A stretch of 64,000 nt of DNA from ZC4RG30 sp963777735. Its GTDB lineage: Bacteria > Pseudomonadota > Gammaproteobacteria > Steroidobacterales > Steroidobacteraceae. This document shows positions 18,752-26,720 of the stretch, one piece after another (the first letter of the stretch is position 1; every line of letters starts with the position of its first letter). The position numbers and the translations under genes are program-made. A model generated the notes under the pieces. That model made no database searches. It was not told where the DNA came from and saw nothing but the letters and a program-made list of their open reading frames with translations. The stretch spans positions 1,178,001 to 1,242,000 of the forward strand of contig CAVZRQ010000008.1 of NCBI GenBank assembly GCA_963777735.1. Direction: 5' to 3'.

Positions 18752-19294
18752 GTGAAGATTCCATTTTTGTCGGCTGCCGCATGTACCGCGGACTGTGCCC
18801 GTATCGTGCTCTGCAGCGTGCTGCTCGCCACCTCAGGCACAGCATCTGCCACAACCGAAGCGGATACGATCGCAGGCATGGTGAAAGTGGCCACTCCTGG
18901 CACTTTGATTGTGGCGCATGCCTGGGCACGCGCGACGCCTCCGGGAATGACCGTCGGCGGCGCTTACTTCACCATCGTAAATGGCAGCAAGCAGCCCGAC
19001 ACACTGGTTTCCCTGTCGAGCCCGGCGGCCGCCAAGGTCGAGATGCACCGTACCTCCGTTGAAAAGGGTCTGTCGCGCATGCGTCCCGCCGGCCAGATCG
19101 AGATCGCACCGGGCCAGACCGTGAAAGCCGAGCCGGGTGGATTCCATGTGATGTTCCTTGGCCTGAAAAGTCCGCTCTCCGCCGGCATGCAGGTGCCGCT
19201 GGTGTTGACCTTCCAGCAGGCGGGTGCAATTACCGTGCAGGTGGAAATCCAGTCGATTACCTCCGCGGCTCACGCAGGCACCACCAGCCACTGA
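18752..19294 (+). CDS. PCuAC-type periplasmic copper chaperone
   Basis: Periplasmic Cu(I) carrier of the PCuAC (DUF461) family, which in other bacteria delivers copper to cytochrome oxidase. The family motif H-x10-M-x21-H-x-M is exact: VEMH, then M in SRMRPAG, then GGFHVM. A signal peptide (VLCSVLLATSGTASA) covers about residues 20-35. GTG at 18752 is preceded by GGAG with 7 bases between, and yields 180 residues; upstream in-frame codons belong to the frameshifted DUF2946 gene. The tail is His-containing (HAGTTSH). It sits between two DUF2946 copies. Confidence 0.9.
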   Translation: MKIPFLSAAACTADCARIVLCSVLLATSGTASATTEADTIAGMVKVATPGTLIVAHAWARATPPGMTVGGAYFTIVNGSKQPDTLVSLSSPAAAKVEMHRTSVEKGLSRMRPAGQIEIAPGQTVKAEPGGFHVMFLGLKSPLSAGMQVPLVLTFQQAGAITVQVEIQSITSAAHAGTTSH

Positions 19295-19311
19295 AGCCCC
19301 GGCAAACCACT

Positions 19312-19686
19312 GTGATCACCCGCCGACATCTCCGCCGCGTTCTCGCGCTGCTGCTGCCCCTGATGGTGCTGCGCGCGCTGCTGCCTGCCGGCTACATGCC
19401 GGCAGCGCACGACGGCGGACTGCGCATCGTGATGTGCAGTGCGGGCCTTGCGCTGCCGGCGGGAGACCACGACAACAATTCTGGCGAAGGCAATCAGCCG
19501 GCTGCCGGTTCAGACGACTGCCCATTCGCGCACGCCGCGATCAGCGCGCCTCCCGTCCAGTTCATCGCTGCAGGCATCGAACCACTGCGGGATGCCCGCT
19601 TCGTTTCATCGACAACCGACGGACTGCCGCCGTCCACCGGACCACCGCGCACTGCCGCTGCGCGCGCACCTCCCGCTCTCTCCTGA
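19312..19686 (+). CDS. DUF2946 family protein, copy 2
   Basis: A 124-residue protein with start GTG at 19312, 17 bases after the PCuAC gene. It begins ITRRHLRRVLALLLPLMVLRAL, has a single N-terminal hydrophobic segment, then RIVMCSAG and SDDCPFAHAA, the conserved Met-Cys and Cys/His positions of DUF2946, and ends ARAPPALS. It is the intact paralogue of the broken copy at 18290. Function unknown; copper context only suggests a metal role. Confidence 0.72.
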   Translation: MITRRHLRRVLALLLPLMVLRALLPAGYMPAAHDGGLRIVMCSAGLALPAGDHDNNSGEGNQPAAGSDDCPFAHAAISAPPVQFIAAGIEPLRDARFVSSTTDGLPPSTGPPRTAAARAPPALS

Positions 19687-19770
19687 AAAGCTGACCGCTG
19701 TCCATACGCGGTGACGGCGTGCTCTGGGCACTGCCGCAACCGAATTGCTTTTCGCTACTGGAGAGAATCG

Positions 19771-21834
19771 ATGTTTCGTCATTTCACGACCCCGGGGGCC
19801 GTTGCGCTCGCTGTTTCCGTCGCACTCGCAAATGCCGCACAGGGGCAGGAATCCCCGCAACAGACGCTGAATGAAGTCGTCGTCACCGCGTCGCGCATGG
19901 TTTCACCACTCACTGTCGAGGCCGATCCTCACCAGCCGCGTCAGCCACTGCCCGCGCACGACGGCGCGGATTTCCTCAAGACCATTCCCGGATTCAACTC
20001 GATCCGCAAGGGCGGCACCGATGGAGATCCCGTGTTCCGCGGCATGGCTGCCTCGCGCGTGAACATCCTGATGGATGGCGAGCAGGTGCTCGGTGGCTGC
20101 GGCATGCGCATGGACCCCCCGACCGCCTATATCTTCCCCGAGGCATTCGACAGCATCGTGGTGATCAAGGGACCGCAGACCGTGCTGAACGGCCCGGGCA
20201 ATTCGGCTGCCACCGTGCGTTTCGAATCCAGGGCACCAGCCTTCGATGGCCGTCCATGGCAGGCCTACGGCAGCGCGCTGACGGCCAGCGCCGGCCGCAG
20301 CGACATGGTGGCAGACATCGCCGCCGGCACGCCCACCGCCTATGCACGACTCAATGCCACGCGCGCCGAAGCCGGTGACTACACCGACGGCAGCAACCGG
20401 GATGTGCATGCGGCATATGAGCGCTGGAGCTCGAAGCTGGCGCTGGGTTGGCGGCCAGCCGAAGGCAGCCTGGTGGAACTCACCGGTGCACTCAGCGACG
20501 GCCACGCCGCCTATGCAGACCGCATGATGGATGGCTCGAAGTTCAAGCGCAGCAACCTGGGGCTGCGTGCGACGCATCAGTTCGGCGGCCAGGTGCTGCA
20601 CAGCGTGGAGGCGCAGGCCTACTACAACTACGTTGACCATGTGATGGACAACTACAGCCTGCGTGATTTTGCGCCGTCGATGATGATGCCGAATCCCTCG
20701 GCCAGCAATCCGGACCGGCGCACCACCGGCGCACGCATTGCGTTCTCGCTCACCGGCCCTGGCGACCTTGCGGCAACCGTGGGGCTGGATCACCAGCAGA
20801 ACCGGCACCGCAATCGCTCGACGATGAATGAGACCATGATGCCGTACGAAGTCATGGCCCGCGTCGCCGATGCGCGCTTCGAGAACAGCGGCGTGTTCGG
20901 CGAAGCGATGCTGCCAGTAGCCACCGCGACGCGACTGGTTGCGGGTCTGCGTGCCGATCGCTGGCAGGCCAGTGACCTGCGTCAGACCGTTCGCGTCGGA
21001 ATGATGGGCACGGCACCTAATCCCACTGCAGGCGATGCGCGCAGCAAGACCCTGTTCGGCGGTTTCGCGCGCGTGGAACACGACGTGGCCAACCAGGGAA
21101 ACACGCTGTACGCAGGTATCGGGCACGTGGAACGTTTTCCCGATTACTGGGAAATGTTCGGCACGGACCGCGAATCCACCGGCTCGCTCAGCGCCTTCGG
21201 CACGCGGCCGGAACGCACCACGCAGCTGGATATCGGCCTCGTGCACAAGGCCGGCGCTGTCGAGCTGTCGGTTTCCGGCTTCGCGAATCGCATCGACGAC
21301 TACATCCTGATCCAGTCCGCCTACTTGAAGGGCATGCGTTCGACCAGCGTCTCGCGCAACGTCGATGCGGAAACGATCGGCGCCGAGGCCGATGCCGCCT
21401 GGAGCCTGAGCAACCAGCTGCGCCTGACCGGAACACTGGCCTGGACCCGCGGCCACAACCGCACCGACGGTGGCGCGCTGGCACAGATGCCCCCTCTCGA
21501 AGTGCGCATGGGCGCCGAATACGCCATTGGAAACTTTCACACCGGTCTGTTGGTGCGCCACGCTGCGGCCCAGGACCGCGTCGCGGTGAACCAGGGCAAT
21601 GTCGTTGGCCAGGATATTGGTGTATCACCGAGCTTCACGGTGGTGTCACTGAACGCCGCGGTGAAGCTGCCACATGGCGCGCTGCTCTCTGCCGGCATCG
21701 ACAATCTGCTGGACCGCAACTATGCGGAACATCTGAGCCGCGGCGGCACGATGCTGGCTGGCTACCCGCAGACCACCCGCGTGAACGAGCCCGGCCGCAC
21801 CTTGTGGCTGAAGCTCAGCGCGGACCTGCGCTGA
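19771..21834 (+). CDS. TonB-dependent copper receptor (OprC/NosA-like)
   Basis: Outer-membrane receptor of 687 residues. A signal peptide is followed by a TonB-box-like NEVVVTAS, the plug domain (DFLKTIPGFNSIRKGG, RGMAASRVNILMDG) and a beta barrel ending LWLKLSADLR. The plug segment GGCGMRMDPPTAYIFPEAFD is characteristic of the copper receptor group that includes Pseudomonas OprC and NosA, which bind copper at the cell surface. ATG at 19771 follows GGAGAG. It continues the copper block downstream of DUF2946 copy 2 and lies 16 bases before the PepSY gene. Confidence 0.88.
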   Translation: MFRHFTTPGAVALAVSVALANAAQGQESPQQTLNEVVVTASRMVSPLTVEADPHQPRQPLPAHDGADFLKTIPGFNSIRKGGTDGDPVFRGMAASRVNILMDGEQVLGGCGMRMDPPTAYIFPEAFDSIVVIKGPQTVLNGPGNSAATVRFESRAPAFDGRPWQAYGSALTASAGRSDMVADIAAGTPTAYARLNATRAEAGDYTDGSNRDVHAAYERWSSKLALGWRPAEGSLVELTGALSDGHAAYADRMMDGSKFKRSNLGLRATHQFGGQVLHSVEAQAYYNYVDHVMDNYSLRDFAPSMMMPNPSASNPDRRTTGARIAFSLTGPGDLAATVGLDHQQNRHRNRSTMNETMMPYEVMARVADARFENSGVFGEAMLPVATATRLVAGLRADRWQASDLRQTVRVGMMGTAPNPTAGDARSKTLFGGFARVEHDVANQGNTLYAGIGHVERFPDYWEMFGTDRESTGSLSAFGTRPERTTQLDIGLVHKAGAVELSVSGFANRIDDYILIQSAYLKGMRSTSVSRNVDAETIGAEADAAWSLSNQLRLTGTLAWTRGHNRTDGGALAQMPPLEVRMGAEYAIGNFHTGLLVRHAAAQDRVAVNQGNVVGQDIGVSPSFTVVSLNAAVKLPHGALLSAGIDNLLDRNYAEHLSRGGTMLAGYPQTTRVNEPGRTLWLKLSADLR

Positions 21835-21850
21835 TCATGGAAACATCAAA

Positions 21851-23185
21851 ATGAGCAACCCCGGCGCGCTGTATCGCACCTTGTGGCGCTGGCATTTCTA
21901 TGCCGGTCTTTTCGTCATCCCGTTCGTGATCGTGCTGGCGCTGAGTGGAACCGTGTTCCTCTTCAAGCCCCAGATCGATCGCTGGGAGGAACGCACGTTC
22001 CAGGGATTGCCGGCCACTGGGTCTGCGACGCCCGCCCGCCAGGTCGATGCCGCCCTGGCTGCTTTTCCGGGTGCCCGTTTCCACAGCTTCCGCCTGCCGC
22101 AGCACGAGGGTGATGCAGCGATGATCCACCTGGCGCAGCCCGAAACAGGCGCGATGCGAGATGTGTTCGTGTCTGCGGAGGGCATCGTGCTCGGCAGACT
22201 CGAAACCGATTCGCGGATCGTGGAGGTGGCGCGCCGCATCCATGGCCAGCTGCTGCTGGGTCAGCGCGGCAGCTGGCTGGTCGAACTGGTCGCCTGCTGG
22301 GCCATCGTCATGCTCATCACCGGTCTCTTCCTGTGGTGGCCACGCGGGCGAGGAGCGGCCGGCGTGATCTGGCCGCGTCGCAGTTCGCTGCTGCGCGACC
22401 TGCATGCAGTCACCGGCTTCTGGGTGACAGGGTTCGCACTGGTGCTGCTGCTGACCGGCCTGCCATGGACTGACGTCTGGGGCAACGCCTTCGGAGCGGT
22501 GCGCGCGCAGATGGGATGGGTGAAAGGGGTTCCGCAGTGGAGCACCAGCGGAGACGCGCCCCCTCAGCCCGAACATGCCAGCCACGATCACGCGTCCATG
22601 ACGGCTGGCCATGGCGACCATGGTAGTCACGCGTTGCTGGATGTCATTGTCGAACGCGCAGCCACCGAGTCGCTGGCGTTTCCTGCGGTGGTCCTGGCAC
22701 CGGGCGTGGCGTTGTTCGGTCCGGCCTCCCCGGACTGGGTCGCTATTTCCAATACACAGAATCGCCCACAGGGCAAAACCATCACCTACAGCGCGGTGTC
22801 CGGCGAGGAGATCGCGCGCGAAAACTTCGCGGACCGACACCCCATTGATCGCGTGGTGGGTTACGGCCTCGCCTGGCACGAAGGTGCGCTGTTCGGTGCC
22901 TTCAACCAGTTGATTGGCGTATTCACCGCCGCGGCGCTCGTCACGATGGGCATCACAGGTTTCCTGATGTGGCGGCGCCGCAAGCCGGCAGGTGTTCTCG
23001 GGGCACCTCCGCTGCCTTCTGACCCGCGCAAACCGCTGTTCGTCGCGATCGCGACATTGATCCTTGCCTTGCTGCTGCCATTGCTCGCGGCATCCCTGCT
23101 GCTGCTTTGGATCACCGACCTGCTGCTGCCACGCGTCAGCCCGAAGGCTGCGACCTGGCTTGGCCTCACTCCCTATTCCCGCTGA
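21851..23185 (+). CDS. PepSY-associated inner-membrane protein
   Basis: A 444-residue membrane protein of the PepSY-TM family with four main membrane segments: LYRTLWRWHFYAGLFVIPFVIVLALSG near the N-terminus (key motif RWHFYAGLFVIPF), WAIVMLITGLFLWWPR, WVTGFALVLLLTGLPW and the C-terminal pair around LVTMGITGFLMWRRR and LILALLLPLLAASLLLLW. A His-rich loop (HASHDHASMTAGHGDHGSH; about residues 240-258) faces the periplasm and could bind copper. Relatives are commonly encoded beside TonB receptors and some act as inner-membrane metal or siderophore reductases, a role only inferred here. Between two TonB receptor genes, 23 bases before the second. Confidence 0.82.
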   Translation: MSNPGALYRTLWRWHFYAGLFVIPFVIVLALSGTVFLFKPQIDRWEERTFQGLPATGSATPARQVDAALAAFPGARFHSFRLPQHEGDAAMIHLAQPETGAMRDVFVSAEGIVLGRLETDSRIVEVARRIHGQLLLGQRGSWLVELVACWAIVMLITGLFLWWPRGRGAAGVIWPRRSSLLRDLHAVTGFWVTGFALVLLLTGLPWTDVWGNAFGAVRAQMGWVKGVPQWSTSGDAPPQPEHASHDHASMTAGHGDHGSHALLDVIVERAATESLAFPAVVLAPGVALFGPASPDWVAISNTQNRPQGKTITYSAVSGEEIARENFADRHPIDRVVGYGLAWHEGALFGAFNQLIGVFTAAALVTMGITGFLMWRRRKPAGVLGAPPLPSDPRKPLFVAIATLILALLLPLLAASLLLLWITDLLLPRVSPKAATWLGLTPYSR

Positions 23186-23208
23186 TAAAAATAACGAAGG
23201 AGATTTCC

Positions 23209-25257
23209 ATGTTCGTTGACGTTTCCAGGTTGCCTGCCTCGTTCTGTGCCTCTTCGACACTGGCGCTTTCGCTTGCAGTGTCTACCGCCTTCGCGGCCCA
23301 ACCGGCCACCGACCCGACGCTCGATGCCGTCGTCGTCTCTGCCGAGCGACTGCAGGCCGACATCGAGCAGGAGCGCGCCCTGACCCCAGGCTCCGTAACT
23401 ACGCTGGATGCCACCGATTTCAACGAACGCAGTGTCACGCAGATCGCCGACATGCTGCGTTATGTGCCCGGCGTCTGGGCCGAAAGCTACAACGGCAATG
23501 ATGAAGTGTTCTATTCCAGCCGCGGCTCGAACCTGGACGCCACGGATTACGACAAGAACGGCGTGAAGTTCCTGCAGGACGGCCTGCCGATGACAACGGC
23601 AGACGGCAACAACCACAACCGGGCGCTCGATCCCATGAACGCCCGCTATGTGACGGTCGCGCACGGCGCGAACGCGCTGGCCTATGGCGCAAGCACTCTT
23701 GGCGGCGCCATCGACGTCACGACTCCCACCGCACGCACCACTGCGCCGTTCAGCGCATCGCTTTCCGGCGGCAGCTTCGGCCAGTGGGGTGCACGCGCCT
23801 CGCTGGGTGGTGTGTCCGGAACCCTGGACGGCCTGCTCTCGGTGGAGTCACTGCAGCGCGACGGCTATCGGGAACACAGCAGCCAGGATCGCAAGAGCGT
23901 CTACGCCAACGCCGGCTGGCAGGCTTCGAGCAATGTCTCGACGCGCTTCTATGCCAGCTACTTCGACTATGACATCGAGCTGCCGCGCGAACTCTCGCCC
24001 GCACTATTCGCCGCCGACCCACGGCAGGCACGCAGTGACGCGATCAGCGGCGATCACGGCAAGGAGGTGCAGGCCTGGCGCCTGGCCTTCAAGACTACTG
24101 TGACGGATGTCGCCGGCGGCACGCTCGAGCTCGGCGCATCGCATGAAGAACAGTCGCTCTATCATCCCATCGTCAGCGGTCCGTTCTTCAGTCTGCTGAT
24201 CGACACTGATCACGAGGACAGCGGCGCCATGCTGCGATATCGCAAGACCACGGGCGCACATGGCCTCGTGTTCGGCGCGAACTACGGCTTCTCGAAGGTC
24301 GACGGTGGCAACTACCAGAACATCGGCGGTGAGCGTGGCGCCTTCATGTGGCCCTCGAATGACGACGCTTCCACACTGGAGTTGTTCGTGCTGGACCGCT
24401 GGAACTTCGCGCCCAGTTGGACCCTGGTCTACGGCGCGCAGCATGTCAGCGCGGATCGCGATGTCGGCGGCTTCAAGGCCAGCTATGACGCATTCAATCC
24501 CCGACTCGGCGTCATTCGCGGCGTGGGCGAAGGATCAGAGTGGTACGCCAGTGCCAGCCGCATCTACGAAGCGCCGACCACCTTCGAGCTGACGGACGAT
24601 GTGAATGGCGGCGCCGACGCGCTGGATGCCATGCACGGCCTGGTGGTGGAGTCCGGCCTGCGCGGCTCCGCCGAGCGAGGCACGACGCGGCTGCGCTGGG
24701 ATCTCTCCGGCTACTACACCGCGCTGCGCAACGAAATCCTTTCCGTCGACGATCCGGACGCGCCTGGCACCAGCCTCTCGGCCAACATCGACAAGACCAC
24801 CCATGCCGGTCTTGAGGCGCTGCTGGGTGCGAGCTACGCGCTCGGCGCCGCTGGCCACCGTATCGAACCGCTGCTGAGCGCGACCTACAACGCCTTCACG
24901 TTCAACTCGGATTCTGAGTACGGGAACAACCGCCTGCCCGCCGCTCCGCGGTGGTTTGCACGTGGCGAGGTGATGTATCGCAACGCGTCTGGCTTCAGCG
25001 CCGGTCCGACTTTCGACTTCGTCGGTCCGCGTTACGTGGATTTTGCCAACAGCTATCGTGTCGGAACCTACGGACTGCTGGGCGCACGGGCCAGCGTCAG
25101 CACGGGCCAGTGGGAGGTCTATGCGGAGGCCCGCAACCTGCTCGACAAAACATACATCGCCACGGTGGTTGTGAAAGACCAGGCCAGCCCGGGACTCGAC
25201 ATGCTGTATCCCGGCGCGCCACGGTCGGTGTACTTCGGCGCGCGTTATCAGTTCTGA
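23209..25257 (+). CDS. TonB-dependent receptor (FecA/siderophore-type), substrate unknown
   Basis: Outer-membrane receptor of 682 residues. Signal peptide to about residue 28 (STAFA), then DAVVVSAERL, a plug with VTQIADMLRYVPGVWAES, SSRGSNLDATDYDKNGVKFL and ANALAYGASTLGGAIDVTTP, and a barrel ending in SVYFGARYQF. The plug resembles the FecA/ferric-siderophore branch rather than the copper branch of its neighbour. ATG at 23209 has a strong AAGGAG. It follows the PepSY gene by 23 bases, the usual pairing for iron uptake, yet the whole block is copper-centred, so the ligand could be iron- or copper-chelate. Confidence 0.82.
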   Translation: MFVDVSRLPASFCASSTLALSLAVSTAFAAQPATDPTLDAVVVSAERLQADIEQERALTPGSVTTLDATDFNERSVTQIADMLRYVPGVWAESYNGNDEVFYSSRGSNLDATDYDKNGVKFLQDGLPMTTADGNNHNRALDPMNARYVTVAHGANALAYGASTLGGAIDVTTPTARTTAPFSASLSGGSFGQWGARASLGGVSGTLDGLLSVESLQRDGYREHSSQDRKSVYANAGWQASSNVSTRFYASYFDYDIELPRELSPALFAADPRQARSDAISGDHGKEVQAWRLAFKTTVTDVAGGTLELGASHEEQSLYHPIVSGPFFSLLIDTDHEDSGAMLRYRKTTGAHGLVFGANYGFSKVDGGNYQNIGGERGAFMWPSNDDASTLELFVLDRWNFAPSWTLVYGAQHVSADRDVGGFKASYDAFNPRLGVIRGVGEGSEWYASASRIYEAPTTFELTDDVNGGADALDAMHGLVVESGLRGSAERGTTRLRWDLSGYYTALRNEILSVDDPDAPGTSLSANIDKTTHAGLEALLGASYALGAAGHRIEPLLSATYNAFTFNSDSEYGNNRLPAAPRWFARGEVMYRNASGFSAGPTFDFVGPRYVDFANSYRVGTYGLLGARASVSTGQWEVYAEARNLLDKTYIATVVVKDQASPGLDMLYPGAPRSVYFGARYQF

Positions 25258-25288
25258 CAGAACTACATAGCCAGCGGTCAGTAGGGTA

Positions 25289-26440
25289 ATGTCGGGTCAC
25301 ATGACCCGCATTGCCATCCTTAAGGAGAGCTTAGCCGGCGAGCGGCGCACAGCCGCGACGCCCGAAACGGTTCGCAAGCTGATCACGCTTGGCGCGTCCG
25401 TAACTGTCGAGGCAGGCGCAGGCGAAGGCGCACAGATCTCCGATGGCGCCTACGCGGAGGCAGGCGCACGCATCGCGGCTGGTGCTGAAGCATTGGCCGG
25501 CGCAGATCTCGTCTGCGTGGTGCAAGGCCCAGAACCGGCCCTTCTGAAATCGGCAAACACAGGTGTCCGATTACTCGGCATCCTCGACCCCACTGGCGCC
25601 CCAGACAGAATCTCCGGCTACTCGACAGCGGGCGTGGAAGCGCTCGCGATGGAATGGGTTCCGCGCATCACGCGCGCGCAATCGATGGACGTGCTTTCCT
25701 CCCAGGCAAACCTCGCCGGCTACAAGGCCGTGATCGACGCCGCCGCGGCTTATGGGCGCGTTTTTCCGATGATGATGACTGCCGCCGGCACTGTGCCTGC
25801 TGCACGCGTGTTCGTGATGGGCGTGGGTGTTGCCGGACTGCAAGCCATTGCCACCGCACGGCGACTCGGCGCGCAGGTCTCGGCAACCGATGTGCGGGCT
25901 GCCACGCGCGAACAGATTGAATCTCTCGGCGCCAAGGCCATCTTCGTGGAGAAGGTCGCCGGCATTTCGGGCGAAGGCGCCGGGGGTTACGCCAGCGAGA
26001 TGTCCGAGGAGTACCGCGCGGCCCAGGCAGAACTCGTGTCCGCGCACATTGCCAAGCAGGACATCGTGATCACCACCGCGCTGATTCCCGGACGCGCGGC
26101 ACCGCGGCTGGTCAGCGATGCGCAGATTGCCAGCATGAAGCCTGGCAGCGTGATTTTCGATCTGGCAGTGGCACAGGGTGGCAACGTGGAAGGCTCCGAA
26201 CCGGATGCGCGCGTCGTGCGCCACGGCGTCACGCTGATCGGTTATCGCAACATGCCTTCGCATCTCGCCACCGAGAGCTCGGCACTGTATGCACGCAACA
26301 TCTACAACTTCATCGCCGCTTACTGGGACAAAGAGCGCAAAGCACTGACGCTCCCGGATGACGACGAGATCATCCAGGCCATGCGCCTGACCCGCCTCGG
26401 CGCCATCGTGCATCCGAAACTTACCGCTGCGGCGAGGTAG
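25289..26440 (+). CDS. pntAA: NAD(P) transhydrogenase subunit alpha part 1 (NAD(H)-binding)
   Basis: Soluble NAD(H)-binding domain I of proton-translocating transhydrogenase, which reduces NADP with NADH driven by the proton gradient. The 383 residues include ERRTAATPETVRKL at the start, the transhydrogenase signature RAQSMDVLSSQANLAGYKAV, and the Rossmann fold GVGVAGLQAIATARRLGAQV. ATG at 25289 or 25301; family similarity starts at TRIAILKES, just after the second. The alpha subunit is split into two genes, as in Rhodospirillum, unlike fused E. coli PntA. 31 bases after the TonB receptor gene, 2 bases before pntAB. Confidence 0.94.
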   Translation: MSGHMTRIAILKESLAGERRTAATPETVRKLITLGASVTVEAGAGEGAQISDGAYAEAGARIAAGAEALAGADLVCVVQGPEPALLKSANTGVRLLGILDPTGAPDRISGYSTAGVEALAMEWVPRITRAQSMDVLSSQANLAGYKAVIDAAAAYGRVFPMMMTAAGTVPAARVFVMGVGVAGLQAIATARRLGAQVSATDVRAATREQIESLGAKAIFVEKVAGISGEGAGGYASEMSEEYRAAQAELVSAHIAKQDIVITTALIPGRAAPRLVSDAQIASMKPGSVIFDLAVAQGGNVEGSEPDARVVRHGVTLIGYRNMPSHLATESSALYARNIYNFIAAYWDKERKALTLPDDDEIIQAMRLTRLGAIVHPKLTAAAR

Positions 26441-26442
26441 GC

Positions 26443-26718
26443 ATGGACTTCATCTCCATACTTTCGATCTTCGTGCTGGCCTGCTTCGTCGGCTATTACG
26501 TGGTCTGGTCGGTCACACCGGCGCTGCATACGCCGCTGATGGCGGTGACCAATGCCATTTCCTCGGTCATCGTGGTCGGTGCGCTGGTTGCCGCCGTGGG
26601 GCCCGGTGCCGGCAAATGGCTGGGTCTTGCGGCCGTGGCCTTTGCCAGCGTGAACATCTTCGGCGGGTTCGCGGTGACGGCGCGCATGCTGGCGATGTAC
26701 AAGAAGAAGGTGCGTTGA
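26443..26718 (+). CDS. pntAB: NAD(P) transhydrogenase subunit alpha part 2 (membrane)
   Basis: A 91-residue membrane protein with three to four hydrophobic helices (ILSIFVLACFVGYYVVWSV, then AISSVIVVGALVAAV and FASVNIFGGFAVTARML). It is the alpha membrane domain of split transhydrogenases. The segment TPALHTPLMAVTNAISS is the conserved signature. It begins 2 bases after pntAA and ends 2 bases before pntB, so all three genes are translated from one message. Confidence 0.93.
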   Translation: MDFISILSIFVLACFVGYYVVWSVTPALHTPLMAVTNAISSVIVVGALVAAVGPGAGKWLGLAAVAFASVNIFGGFAVTARMLAMYKKKVR

Positions 26719-26720
26719 GC

